From contig CAVXSO010000002.1 of assembly GCA_963764465.1 (NCBI GenBank), positions 1-64,000 on the forward strand: a stretch of DNA of 64,000 nucleotides. The letters are read 5' to 3'. The position numbers were made by a program, and so were the translations under genes. This document shows, in pieces, positions 24,715 to 33,456 of this stretch (positions are counted from its first letter, which is position 1; each line of letters opens with the position of its first letter). Origin of the DNA: JAJXXT01 sp963764465. GTDB lineage: Bacteria > Pseudomonadota > Alphaproteobacteria > Acetobacterales > Acetobacteraceae. Under the pieces are notes generated by a model, which was not told where the DNA came from, did no database searches, and was given only the letters and a program-made list of their open reading frames with translations.

Positions 24715-26297
24715 TGCGCACGCATCGTCCGCTGCTCATGGGCCGCCACGGCGCGGTCGGAGCGAACCACCCGATGGCTACGCAAGCCGGGCTCGATACG
24801 CTGCGCGCCGGCGGCAACGCCGCGGATGCCGCCGTCGCGGTGGCGCTCGCGCTTGGTGTCGTGGAGCCGATGATGTCCGGCCTCGGCGGCGACGGGTTCT
24901 ACCATGCCTGGGTCGGCGGCAAGGCGGAGGTGTTCAACGGCACCGGTCCGGCCGCTGCCGCAGCCAAGCCGGAATCGTTCCCTAAAGGCATCGAGATCGA
25001 GGGTCCGCGCTCGGTCTCCGTTCCAGGCATGCTGGGCGGGCTCGGCGCGCTGCACGCGGCACATGGGCGCCTGCCCTGGGCGAAGCTGTGCGAGCCGGCG
25101 ATCGGCTATGCGCGTGGCGGCTACGGGCTCACCGTCCACGGCCGCAACTTCGCCGCCGACAACGTCAAGAAGCTCGGCGCAGACCCGCGCTCTTCCGCGG
25201 TCTTCCTCGCCGCTGGCGAGGCGCCCGCGCTCGGCACTCTCATCGTGCAGGAAAACCTCGCCCGCACCCTCGAGATCATCGCCGCTGAGGGCGCCGAGAC
25301 CTTCTATCGCGGCCGCCTGGCCAAGTCGTTCGCCGCCGACTGTGCGGCGCGTGGCGTCGCCATCACGCAGGCCGATCTCGCTGCCTTCCACCCGGAGGTG
25401 CAGGAGCCGATCGCCATCACCTATCGCGGCTTCGAGATCCGCCAGACCCCGCCAAACTCCACCGGCTTCACCATGCTGCAGATCCTCAAGATCGCAGAAC
25501 GGTTTGATCTCGCATCCATGGACGAGGCGGCGCGCACGCATATCCTGGTCGAGGCCAAGAAGCTCGCCTTCCTCGATCGGGAACGCTTCGGCGCCGACCC
25601 GCGCTTCGGCGCCATTCCAATTGAGCGCCTGCTCTCGGACGCGCATGCCGACGCGCTCGCCGCGCGCATTTCCCGCGATCGCGCCGCGGACATGGCGCAG
25701 ACGGCGATGGCGGCGGACACCACGTACTTCTGCGTCGTGGACGGGGAGGGCAACGCGATTTCCGGCATCCAGAGCCTGAACTCCCTCTATGGCTCCGGCG
25801 TGACCGCGGGCGAGACCGGCGTGCTGCTCAACAACCGCATGGCCTACTGGCATCTGGCGGAGGGTCACGCCAACCGCCTCACCCCCGGCAAGCGCGTGCG
25901 CCATACGATGAACGCGCCGATGATCTTCCGTAACGGCGAGCTCTGGGCGGTGCTCGGCACGCCGGGCGCGGACAACCAGGTGCAGGTGAACTCCCAGGTC
26001 GCCGTCAGCCTCATCGATCTCGGCCTCGACCCGCAGGAGGCGTTGGAACGCCCGCGCTGGACCTCGAGCCAGCCGGACCAGGGTGCGAACTGGCCACACG
26101 AGGGCGACGGCAAGCTCACCATTGAACGGGACGTCGGAGAAGAGACGCTGGCCGCGCTCACTGCGCGCGGGCACCAGCTCGCGCCGGTTGGCCACCTGGA
26201 AGGGCCCTGCGCGATGCAGGTCATCCGCGTGCTCGACAACGGCATCAAGATGGCGGCGTCCGATCCTCGGCGGGATGGCTGGGCGGGGGCCTATTAG
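24714..26297 (+). CDS. Gamma-glutamyltransferase family protein
   Basis: A 527-residue Ntn-hydrolase precursor that cleaves itself before a threonine and then transfers or hydrolyses gamma-glutamyl or related acyl groups. The likely nucleophile is Thr336 in DTTYFCVVD (usual form TTH.SVVD, here with Tyr instead of His). N-terminal AGGNAADAAVA and GLGGDGF match the family. There is no signal peptide, unlike classical periplasmic GGT, so a cytoplasmic peptide or cephalosporin-acylase-like role is possible. It is coupled to the S9 peptidase gene. Confidence 0.88.
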   Translation: MRTHRPLLMGRHGAVGANHPMATQAGLDTLRAGGNAADAAVAVALALGVVEPMMSGLGGDGFYHAWVGGKAEVFNGTGPAAAAAKPESFPKGIEIEGPRSVSVPGMLGGLGALHAAHGRLPWAKLCEPAIGYARGGYGLTVHGRNFAADNVKKLGADPRSSAVFLAAGEAPALGTLIVQENLARTLEIIAAEGAETFYRGRLAKSFAADCAARGVAITQADLAAFHPEVQEPIAITYRGFEIRQTPPNSTGFTMLQILKIAERFDLASMDEAARTHILVEAKKLAFLDRERFGADPRFGAIPIERLLSDAHADALAARISRDRAADMAQTAMAADTTYFCVVDGEGNAISGIQSLNSLYGSGVTAGETGVLLNNRMAYWHLAEGHANRLTPGKRVRHTMNAPMIFRNGELWAVLGTPGADNQVQVNSQVAVSLIDLGLDPQEALERPRWTSSQPDQGANWPHEGDGKLTIERDVGEETLAALTARGHQLAPVGHLEGPCAMQVIRVLDNGIKMAASDPRRDGWAGAY

Positions 26298-26303
26298 GAA
26301 GAG

Positions 26304-26370
26304 GCGGGCTCAGCCCGCGCCCGGCAGGGGCTGGCAGCCCCTGCACCCCTTCACTTCGGCCATGGCCGAA
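26304..26370. terminator. Three consecutive hairpins after the gamma-glutamyltransferase gene
   Basis: GCGGGCT-C-AGCCCGC (26304-26318), CAGGGGCT-GGC-AGCCCCTG (26325-26343) and the perfect 16-bp palindrome TTCGGCCATGGCCGAA (26355-26370) follow one another in the 126-bp gap. No T-tract follows any of them. They probably stop or slow transcription or protect the mRNA end. Confidence 0.5.
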
Positions 26371-26423
26371 ACATGCCGGCGCCAGCGGCGTCATCATGCC
26401 GCCAGCAATAACGCGAGGCGACG

Positions 26424-26725
26424 ATGATCTCCTGCTTCATTCGCTACGAGCTTGAACCCTATGCCGCCGACAAGTTCGCGGAATACGCGCGTGTCTGGAA
26501 CGAGGCGATTCCCCGTTGCGGCGGCAGGCTCGTCGGCTACTACGCGCCGCACGAGGGATCGCTGACCACCGCCTACGCCATCATCGAATTCGAGAATCTC
26601 GCCGCCTACGAAACCTATCGCGCCCGCCTGCGGGAGGACGCTCAGGGCCGCGCTAATTTCGACTTTGCCCGACGCGAAAATTCATCCGCGTCGAGGAGCG
26701 GCAGTTCCTCAAGCGCGTCGAGTAG
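26424..26725 (+). pseudogene. NIPSNAP-family gene with a 1-base deletion
   Basis: The first 84 or so codons give a NIPSNAP (dimeric alpha/beta barrel) protein (CFIRYELEPYAADKFAEYA, PHEGSLTTAYAIIEF, RANFDFARRE). At the A-run 26677-26680 the frame is lost; adding one A restores KFIRVEERQFLKRVE and a stop at 26723-26725, a normal 100-residue product. As written, the frame instead runs on through the linker into the aldo/keto reductase, giving a 446-residue fusion that is unlikely to be genuine. It may be a sequence error or a recent mutation. Confidence 0.8.
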
Positions 26726-26780
26726 CGTCCGCTCCCGAACCGGTGCATGCTGCGCCCTTCGTCGCGCGGAGGGCAGAGAC

Positions 26781-27764
26781 ATGGCGATTCCGAAACGGAT
26801 TCTTGGCAAGGGCGGCCCGGCCGTCACCACGGTCGGCCTCGGCTGCATGTCGTTCTCCGGCGTCTATGGCGAGGCGGACGACGCGACCTCGGAAGACCTC
26901 GTCCGGCGCGCCATCGATGCCGGCTGCAACCACGTCGACAGCTCCGACATGTATGGCTGGGGCCATAATGAGACGCTGCTCGGCCGCGCGCTGAAGGGGC
27001 GGCGGGAGCGGGTCATTCTTGCCACCAAATTCGGCCAGGTGCGGCGCGACGGCCAGCCCAACGGCGTCAACGGCAGGCCCGACTACGTCATTGCCTGCTG
27101 CGAGGCGAGCCTCAAGCGCCTCGGCGTCGATGTCATCGACCTCTACTACCAGCATCGGGTGGACTCGGAGACACCGATCGAGGAGACGGTGGGCGCCATG
27201 GCGCGCCTCGTGGAACAGGGCAAGGTGCGTCATCTCGGCCTGTCGGAGGCAGCGCCCGCGACGATCCGCCGCGCCCATGCCGTCCATCCCATCGCCGCGG
27301 TGCAGAGCGAATATTCAATTCTCTACCGAGACGACGCGGAGGAGACGCTGGCCACCACGCGCACGCTCGGCATTTCCTTCGTCGCCTATGCCCCGCTTGG
27401 ACGCGGCCTGCTGACGGGAGCCTACAAGGACCCGTCGCAGGTCGGCGCCCGCCAGGCGGCGCACCCGCGCTTTCAGGGTGAGAATTTCGTCCGCAACCGC
27501 TCGCTCGTGGACCACCTCATCGCCATCGCCAAGGAAAAGGGCTGCACGTCCGGGCAACTCGCCATCGCCTGGGTGCTGGCACAGGGGGAGGATGTCGTGG
27601 CCATTGCCGGCACACGGTCCTGGCCGCGTTTCGAGGAGAACCTGGGCGCCGCCGGCGTTTCGCTCACGTCGGCGGACCTCGCGCGGCTCGAAGCCGCCAT
27701 CCCGAAGGGCGCGGCCGCCGGTACGCGCTACCCCGCGGGTGGAATGAAGTCGGTCTACCTCTAG
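26781..27764 (+). CDS. Aldo/keto reductase
   Basis: A 327-residue AKR of the YajO/PdxI-like group. Tetrad: Asp53 and Tyr58 in HVDSSDMYGWG, Lys83 in ATKFGQ, His125 in YYQHRVD. A GGAGGG 6 bp before ATG 26781 sets the start, even though the same frame is open upstream because of the NIPSNAP frameshift. It reduces small aldehydes or ketones with NADPH. It converges on the ubiquinone hydroxylase-like gene with only 3 bp between stops. Confidence 0.9.
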   Translation: MAIPKRILGKGGPAVTTVGLGCMSFSGVYGEADDATSEDLVRRAIDAGCNHVDSSDMYGWGHNETLLGRALKGRRERVILATKFGQVRRDGQPNGVNGRPDYVIACCEASLKRLGVDVIDLYYQHRVDSETPIEETVGAMARLVEQGKVRHLGLSEAAPATIRRAHAVHPIAAVQSEYSILYRDDAEETLATTRTLGISFVAYAPLGRGLLTGAYKDPSQVGARQAAHPRFQGENFVRNRSLVDHLIAIAKEKGCTSGQLAIAWVLAQGEDVVAIAGTRSWPRFEENLGAAGVSLTSADLARLEAAIPKGAAAGTRYPAGGMKSVYL

Positions 27765-27767
27765 CCG

Positions 27768-28967
27768 TCAGATACCCATCGCCTGCCGCATGAAGAACCG
27801 CTTCAGCGGCGGCATGCGGTGCACGGCGGCGAGCCCGAGGTCGCGGGCCAGGCGCACCGCCCCGTTATCGTTGCTGAACAGCCGGTCCAGCGCATCTGTG
27901 GCCGCCAGCATCCGCATCACCACGGGCCGGCGCCGGGCCTGGTAGGCGGCGAGCAGCGCGGCGCCACCGGGGTCGGGCGCACCCTGAAGCATGTCCGCGA
28001 GCACCCCCACGTCCTGGAAGCCGACATTAAGCCCCTGGCCCGCGATCGGGTGCATGCCGTGCGCGGCGTCGCCCACCAGGAGCAGGCGCGTGTCATGGTA
28101 GCGGTGGGCGTGCAGCAGGCTGAGCGGATAGGACCACCGCCGCCCCACCACCCGCACGCGGCCGAGATGGTCACCCATGCGCCGGATGATCTCGGCCTCC
28201 AGCCGGCCCGCGGTGCAGGCCATCAGCGCCTTCGCCACGTCCGGCCGCTCGGTCCACACCAGCGCCGAGAGGTTCTCGCCCTCCGGCCCCGGCGCCATCG
28301 GCAGCTGCGCGAATGGCCCCGCGGGCAGAAAATGCTCCAGCGCCACGCCCTCGTGCGGCCGCTCATGCGCGATGGCGCAAACCACGCCGTGCTGGCGGTA
28401 GTCGAGCCGTGTGACGGCGATCCCCGCTGCCTCGCGCAAGGGGCTGCCGCGCCCTTCCGCGGCCACCACCAGGCGGGCCGCGATCGTCGTGCCATCGCCC
28501 AGCACAAGCCGAGCCCCGTCCGCGCGGCGCTCCACCACGGCCGTCACCGGCGCGAACACGCTCACGCAGGGATGCGCCGCCAGCCGGGCGTTCAGCGCCA
28601 TGCGCAGGCTGCGCGCCTCCACCATCCAGCCGAAGGCTTCTTCCTCCCCGTCGAGTTCCGCCACGTCGAAATGCAGGAAGAAGGGTGAGGCGCGCCGACC
28701 TGGCCGGCCGTCCGAAACGCGGATCTCACGGATCGGACCCGGCTCCATCGGCAGGGCGTCCCACAGGCCGGCCGCCGCCATGACGCGCTGGGAGGCCGCG
28801 GCGATGGCGTAGGCGCGCCCGTCGAAATCCGGGTGCTCCATCGGTGGCAGCGCCGCGCGATCGAGCACCGCGACCGTCATCCCCGCCTCCGCGAGCCGCA
28901 GCGCCAGCGTGCCGCCCACCGGCCCCGCCCCCACCACCGCGACATCAACCCCGATTTCCTGGCTCAT
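27768..28967 (-). CDS. UbiH/UbiF/Coq6-family FAD hydroxylase
   Basis: A 399-residue flavin monooxygenase; the family hydroxylates the aromatic ring in ubiquinone synthesis. Motifs: VDVAVVGAGPVGGTLALRLA, the central RLVVAAEGRGSPLRE, and LLVGDAAHGMHPIAGQGLNVGF. The start at 28967 removes an unlikely 41-residue Arg/Gly-rich extension. Which ring position it serves (C5, C6 or C1) cannot be told. It stands alone, divergent from glnK-amtB. Confidence 0.88.
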   Translation of the reverse strand: MSQEIGVDVAVVGAGPVGGTLALRLAEAGMTVAVLDRAALPPMEHPDFDGRAYAIAAASQRVMAAAGLWDALPMEPGPIREIRVSDGRPGRRASPFFLHFDVAELDGEEEAFGWMVEARSLRMALNARLAAHPCVSVFAPVTAVVERRADGARLVLGDGTTIAARLVVAAEGRGSPLREAAGIAVTRLDYRQHGVVCAIAHERPHEGVALEHFLPAGPFAQLPMAPGPEGENLSALVWTERPDVAKALMACTAGRLEAEIIRRMGDHLGRVRVVGRRWSYPLSLLHAHRYHDTRLLLVGDAAHGMHPIAGQGLNVGFQDVGVLADMLQGAPDPGGAALLAAYQARRRPVVMRMLAATDALDRLFSNDNGAVRLARDLGLAAVHRMPPLKRFFMRQAMGI

Positions 28968-29113
28968 CGCCGATCTGCCCCTTCCATAGGCAACGCCATC
29001 CGCCCTCGGGCGGCGCCGCGTCACGCCAGATTGCCCGTTGTTTGGGCAGCCCCGCCGTCCCCCTCTGCCCCAACGCCACCCCGACCACAATCCGCCAGGG
29101 GCGGCCGGCGCGC

Positions 29114-29128
29114 GGCACGGTTCTTGTT
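29114..29128 (+). promoter_or_regulatory. glnKp: Near-consensus sigma-54 promoter upstream of glnK
   Basis: GGCAC-GGTTC-TTGTT has the GG element and TTG with the right 10-bp spacing, but the -12 GC is GT. It lies about 85 bp before the glnK ATG. glnK-amtB operons are commonly NtrC/sigma-54 controlled, which supports the reading. Upstream, TGCCC-N7-GGGCA (29032-29048) is a possible activator site but does not match the NtrC consensus closely. Confidence 0.45.
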
Positions 29129-29212
29129 AGGGATCGGCAAGCTGTCCGTCGACAAATGTTTCGTGGGGAACGTTTCGCGAGCGGCCAGGAGCAACAACAG
29201 CAGGGCTGCGAC

Positions 29213-29551
29213 ATGAAGCTGATCATGGCCATCATCAAGCCCTTCAAGCTCGACGACGTGCGCGAGGCGCTGACGCCGCTGGGTGTGCAGGGCCTGACCG
29301 TCTCGGAAGTGAAGGGATTCGGCCGCCAGAAGGGACAGACCGAGATCTACCGCGGTGCCGAATACCACGTGAATTTCCTGCCGAAGGTGAAGATCGAGGT
29401 CGCCGTGTCCTCCGATCTCGCCGAGCAGGTCGTCGAGGCGATCGCCAAGGCCGCGCACACCGGCAAGATCGGTGACGGAAAGATCTTCGTCCTCGATCTC
29501 GAGCGCGCGGTGCGCATCCGCACCGGCGAAACCGATGCCGAAGCGCTCTAA
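29213..29551 (+). CDS. glnK: Nitrogen regulatory protein P-II
   Basis: A 112-residue P-II signal protein. The T-loop carries the uridylylation site Tyr51 (RGAEYHVNF), and the B-loop TGKIGDGKIFV binds ATP/2-oxoglutarate. It reports nitrogen status and, when not modified, binds and closes the ammonium channel. It is 24 bp upstream of amtB, the universal pairing, which favours the name glnK over glnB. Confidence 0.95.
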   Translation: MKLIMAIIKPFKLDDVREALTPLGVQGLTVSEVKGFGRQKGQTEIYRGAEYHVNFLPKVKIEVAVSSDLAEQVVEAIAKAAHTGKIGDGKIFVLDLERAVRIRTGETDAEAL

Positions 29552-29575
29552 CCGCAGCCAGGGAAAACCAACCTC

Positions 29576-30877
29576 ATGAAGAAGTTCAAGAACGCGGCTC
29601 TCCTCGCGCTGCTGCCGCTGCTGGCATCGGCACCGGCGTGGGCCGACAATGCGCCGCCCAAGCTCAATTCCGGCGACACCGCGTGGATGCTGACCTCGAC
29701 AGCGCTGGTGCTGATGATGACGATCCCGGGGCTCGGCCTTTTCTATGCCGGTATGGTTCGCAAGAAGAACGTTCTCGCGACCCTCATGCAGTCCTTCGCC
29801 ATCACCTGCCTCGTCACCATCACCTGGGTCGTCGCCGGCTACAGCCTCGCGTTCACCGATGGCTCCCCGTATATCGGCGACCTCTCGCGCTTCCTGCTGA
29901 TGGGCATGGGGGCGAACTACGACAAGGGCATCGCACTGGCTCCGACCATTCCGGAGTCGGTCTACATGATGTTCCAGATGACCTTCGCCATCATCACCCC
30001 GGCGCTCATCGCCGGTGCCTTCGCCGATCGCATGAAGTTTTCGGCAATGTGCGTCTTCATGGTGGCCTGGTCGCTGCTGGTCTATTCCCCGGTCGCGCAC
30101 TGGGTGTGGAGCGGCACGGGCTGGGAAGCCGGCCTCGGCATCGAGGATTACGCCGGCGGCACCGTCGTGCACATCAACGCCGGCATCGCGGGCCTGATGT
30201 GCGCCCTCGTGCTCGGCAAGCGCGTCGGCTACGGCAGCGAGAACATGTCGCCGTACAACGTCGCCTACGCGGTGATCGGCGCTTCCCTCCTGTGGGTCGG
30301 CTGGTTCGGCTTCAACGCCGGCTCCGCCGTCACCTCGGGCCCGCGGGCCGGCATGGCGATGACGGTGACGCAGATCGCCACCGCCGCCGCCGCCCTCGGG
30401 TGGATGTTCGCGGAGTGGATCAAGCAGGGTAAGCCCTCCGTCCTCGGCATCGCTTCCGGCGCCGTCGCGGGCCTGGTCGCGATCACCCCGGCCTCGGGCT
30501 TCGTCCTGCCCGGCCCGGCGATCATCATCGGGGTTGTCGCCGGCGTGGTCTGCTACTTCGCCGCTACCTCGATGAAGCACGCGCTGGGTTACGACGACAG
30601 CCTGGACTGCTTCGGCGTGCATGGCGTGGGCGGCATCGTGGGCGCGCTGCTCACGGGCGTCTTCGCCTTCGGGCCATTCACCGCCAAGCCGCAGCTTCCC
30701 GGCGGCTTCGCGCAGCTCGAGATCCAGGCGATGGGCGTGGTGGTGACGCTGCTCTATTCCGGCATCGTCTCCTTCATCATCCTCAAGGTGATCGACGCGA
30801 TCATCGGCCTGCGGGTGGCGCCGGAGGAGGAGCGCGAGGGCCTGGACATCGTGCTGCACGGCGAACAGCTCGGCTGA
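29576..30877 (+). CDS. amtB: Ammonium transporter
   Basis: A 433-residue Amt/Rh channel for ammonium, with a cleavable signal peptide (MKKFKNAALLALLPLLASAP, cut after AWA) and about eleven membrane helices. The pore twin histidines are His199 (VVHINAGIAGL) and His349 (DCFGVHGVGG); the external gate region reads GLGLFYAGMVR. It is co-transcribed with glnK, which regulates it by direct binding. A strong terminator follows. Confidence 0.96.
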   Translation: MKKFKNAALLALLPLLASAPAWADNAPPKLNSGDTAWMLTSTALVLMMTIPGLGLFYAGMVRKKNVLATLMQSFAITCLVTITWVVAGYSLAFTDGSPYIGDLSRFLLMGMGANYDKGIALAPTIPESVYMMFQMTFAIITPALIAGAFADRMKFSAMCVFMVAWSLLVYSPVAHWVWSGTGWEAGLGIEDYAGGTVVHINAGIAGLMCALVLGKRVGYGSENMSPYNVAYAVIGASLLWVGWFGFNAGSAVTSGPRAGMAMTVTQIATAAAALGWMFAEWIKQGKPSVLGIASGAVAGLVAITPASGFVLPGPAIIIGVVAGVVCYFAATSMKHALGYDDSLDCFGVHGVGGIVGALLTGVFAFGPFTAKPQLPGGFAQLEIQAMGVVVTLLYSGIVSFIILKVIDAIIGLRVAPEEEREGLDIVLHGEQLG

Positions 30878-30905
30878 ACCCGGGCTTCGCTACTCGGACC
30901 AAGGG

Positions 30906-30936
30906 AACCCCCGCCGCGAGGCGGGGGTTTTCCTTT
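30906..30936 (+). terminator. Intrinsic terminator of glnK-amtB
   Basis: AACCCCCGCC-GCGA-GGCGGGGGTT is a perfect 10-bp stem with a GNRA tetraloop, followed by TTCCTTT. This is the clearest Rho-independent terminator in the window. Confidence 0.9.
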
Positions 30937-31036
30937 GTCATGCCGCCAGCGCTTGCCCCGCCTCCGGTTTCGTGGCTTGTCCCGCCTCATCGCCCCCTCA
31001 TCTAGAGGCCAGGCCCCGCAGGAATCGGATGGACTC

Positions 31037-31984
31037 ATGGAAACGCTGATCGGCCAGACTGCCACGCCCAATGGCGCCGCTCCCAGTGGAGCGGACGCCG
31101 CGATCGTGGAGGGCGACCAGAAAACCTTCATGCGCGACGTCATCGAGGCGTCGCGCACACTGCCGGTGCTGGTCGATTTCTGGGCAACCTGGTGCGGCCC
31201 CTGCAAGACGCTGACGCCGATATTGGAAAAGGTCGTGCGCTCCGCGGGCGGGCGGCTGAAGCTGGTCAAGATCGACATCGACCGCAATCAGGCCCTGGTG
31301 CAGCAGCTCGCCAGCCTCGGCCTGCCGCTGCAGTCCGTGCCCACGGTCGCCGCCTTCTGGCAGGGCCAGATCGCCGACCTGTTCCAGGGCGCGCTGCCGG
31401 AAAGCGAGGTCCGCCGCTTCGCCGAGGCGCTGCTCAAGATGGCGGGTGGGGCCATGCCGTCCGCCGACCTGCTTGCCGAGGCCCGCGCCGCCACCGAGCA
31501 GGGTAACCACGAGGAAGCCGCCGAACTCTTTGCCGCCCTGATCCAGGAGGAGCCGGAAAAGCCGGAGGCCTGGGGCGGTCTCGCCCGCTCGCTGCTCGCC
31601 CTCGGCCGCGAGGAGGAGGCGAAGCAGACGCTGGAACAGGCGCCCGCCAAGATCGCCGAGCATGCCGAGATCGCCGGTGCCCGCTCCGCGCTGACGCTCG
31701 CCGCCGAGGGCCGTGCCGCGCGCGAGCAACTCGGCGCCTTCGAGGCCCGCCTCGCCGCGGATCCCGCCGACCACCAGGCGCGCTACGACCTCGCCACCGC
31801 GCTCAATGCCGCCGAACGGCGGGAAGAGGCGGCGGAAGCACTGCTCGAGATCATCCGCCGCAACCGTGGCTGGAACGAGGACGCGGCGCGCCTGCAGCTG
31901 CTCAAGTTCTTCGAGGCCTGGGGCTTCGACGATCCCGCGACGCTGGCCGCCAGGCGCAAGCTCTCCGCGATCCTGTTCAGCTAG
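31037..31984 (+). CDS. CnoX/YbbN-like thioredoxin with TPR tail
   Basis: A 315-residue protein: an N-terminal thioredoxin fold with WCGPC (Cys53, Cys56) and an alpha-helical tail of TPR-like repeats (LAEARAATEQGNHEEAAELF, LLALGREEEAKQTLEQAP, DLATALNAAERREEAAEALL). In this family the tail binds chaperonin clients; the E. coli member lacks an active redox pair whereas alphaproteobacterial ones keep CxxC, as here. The start is ATG 31037. The next gene begins 10 bp later. Confidence 0.9.
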   Translation: METLIGQTATPNGAAPSGADAAIVEGDQKTFMRDVIEASRTLPVLVDFWATWCGPCKTLTPILEKVVRSAGGRLKLVKIDIDRNQALVQQLASLGLPLQSVPTVAAFWQGQIADLFQGALPESEVRRFAEALLKMAGGAMPSADLLAEARAATEQGNHEEAAELFAALIQEEPEKPEAWGGLARSLLALGREEEAKQTLEQAPAKIAEHAEIAGARSALTLAAEGRAAREQLGAFEARLAADPADHQARYDLATALNAAERREEAAEALLEIIRRNRGWNEDAARLQLLKFFEAWGFDDPATLAARRKLSAILFS

Positions 31985-31993
31985 GTCGCGGAT

Positions 31994-32653
31994 GTGACGA
32001 CGCCGGACCCCACGCGGGATCTGCCGGATTCGTTTCCCATCTTCCCGCTCACCGGCGCGCTGCTGCTGCCGCGTGGGCGCCTGCCGCTCAACATCTTCGA
32101 GCCGCGCTACAAGGCGATGGTGGAGGACGCGCTGGGCGAGCGCCGGCTGATGGCGATGATCCAGCCGGACCCCGCGCGTGAGCGGGGCGCCACGGGCCCG
32201 GGCATCTATGCCGTGGGTTGCCTCGGCCGCATCTCCTCCTTCAGCGAGACGGATGACGGGCGCTATCTCATCACGCTCACCGGCATCGCCCGGTTCCGCG
32301 TGGCCGAGGAACTGCCGATGCGCCGTGGCTACCGTCGCGTGCGCCCGGACTGGGCCGCCTTTCCCGCGCTCGACCTCGCAGCGCCCACGCAAGGAGGGTT
32401 CGACCGCGCGGCGCTGCTCGCCGCACTGCGTGGCTACTTCACCTGCCGTGGCATCGAGGCCAATTGGGACGCGGTGGAGAAGATGTCCGACGACGGGTTG
32501 CTGACGACGCTGGCCATGGTCTGTCCCTTCGAACCGGCGGAAAAACAGGTGCTGCTCGAAGCGCCGGACGCCAAGGCGCGGGCACGCGACCTGCTGGCGT
32601 TGCTGATGATCGGCGCGCACGGCCAGGCCGAGGACGCCGGCAAGCTGAGCTGA
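31994..32653 (+). CDS. Lon-protease N-terminal-domain protein
   Basis: A 219-residue stand-alone LON substrate-binding domain (FPIFPLTGALLLPRGRLPLNIFEPRYKAMVEDAL, then GCLGRISSFSETDDGRYLITLTG). It has no ATPase or protease part, so it may bind substrates or act as an adaptor. GTG start. It sits between the CnoX-like gene and DUF1489, an arrangement seen in many alphaproteobacteria, and its stop overlaps the next ATG by one base. Confidence 0.88.
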   Translation: MTTPDPTRDLPDSFPIFPLTGALLLPRGRLPLNIFEPRYKAMVEDALGERRLMAMIQPDPARERGATGPGIYAVGCLGRISSFSETDDGRYLITLTGIARFRVAEELPMRRGYRRVRPDWAAFPALDLAAPTQGGFDRAALLAALRGYFTCRGIEANWDAVEKMSDDGLLTTLAMVCPFEPAEKQVLLEAPDAKARARDLLALLMIGAHGQAEDAGKLS

Positions 32654-33336
32654 TGACCCGGAAGAATCCCGCAAGGGCCGCGGCAGCGAAGGCCGCCCCA
32701 TCGAAGGCCACGCCGTCCGAGGTCACCCCATCGAAGACCGGCGCGTCCGCGGCCCGCGCATCCAAGGCACCCGTATCCAAGGCGTCCGTGTCCAAGGCTG
32801 GGCCATCGAAGGCCGCGATGCCGGTGGCCTCCACCCGCAAGGCCGAATCGTCGAAGACCGCGGCGGGCACGGTTCCAAACTCCAGGTCCCCAAGCACAAA
32901 ATCGGGAACCCCGGCGCTGCATCTGGTGAAGCTTGCCGTGGGTGCGCGCGACGTCGCCGATATCCGCGACTGGCAGGCGCGCCGCCTGGCGCGCGAGGGC
33001 AGCCTCGGCCACGTCACCCGCAGCCGGCCCACGCGCGCGGCGGAATTGCTCGCCGGTGGGTCGATCTACTGGGTTGTCGCGGGCAGCCTCTGCGTGCGGC
33101 AGCGTCTGCTCGCGATCGAGCCCACGACGGGCCAGGACGGCACCGCGATGACACGGCTGGTGCTGGACCCCAAGCTCGTCCTGGTCATGCCGCGAGCGAT
33201 GAAGCCCTTCCAGGGATGGCGCTACCTGGCGGCGGAGGCGGCGCCGGCGGACGTGGCGAAGACCCGGCGTGCCGCGGGGGAAGACCGGCTGCCGGAGGCG
33301 ATGGCCCGCTCCCTGCGTGAGCTCGGACTGTTGTAA
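32653..33336 (+). CDS. DUF1489 family protein with Ser-Lys-Ala-rich extension
   Basis: A 227-residue protein. Residues 89-227 are the DUF1489 domain (LHLVKLAVGARDVADI, GGSIYWVVAGSLCVRQR, KPFQGWRYL), of unknown function and restricted mainly to alphaproteobacteria. The first 88 residues are an added low-complexity basic region with short SKA/SKT repeats, which the usual family member (about 140 residues) lacks. The extension might contact nucleic acid or membrane. Coupled by one base to the Lon-domain gene. Confidence 0.85.
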   Translation: MTRKNPARAAAAKAAPSKATPSEVTPSKTGASAARASKAPVSKASVSKAGPSKAAMPVASTRKAESSKTAAGTVPNSRSPSTKSGTPALHLVKLAVGARDVADIRDWQARRLAREGSLGHVTRSRPTRAAELLAGGSIYWVVAGSLCVRQRLLAIEPTTGQDGTAMTRLVLDPKLVLVMPRAMKPFQGWRYLAAEAAPADVAKTRRAAGEDRLPEAMARSLRELGLL

Positions 33337-33456
33337 TCCAAATCTCTCTTGCAACGATCACGGCGGGGATGCAAGTACTTCCAGATATCTAGGTCTCGGA
33401 GCTGACTCGGTATCTTAGCTGGGCGGCGCGCCGGGGTCGTATCCAGGAGAACCGCT

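Noticed and set aside
26424..27764. A genuine NIPSNAP-aldo/keto reductase fusion
   Set aside because: One-base correction gives a normal NIPSNAP C-terminus and stop, and the reductase has its own ribosome site.
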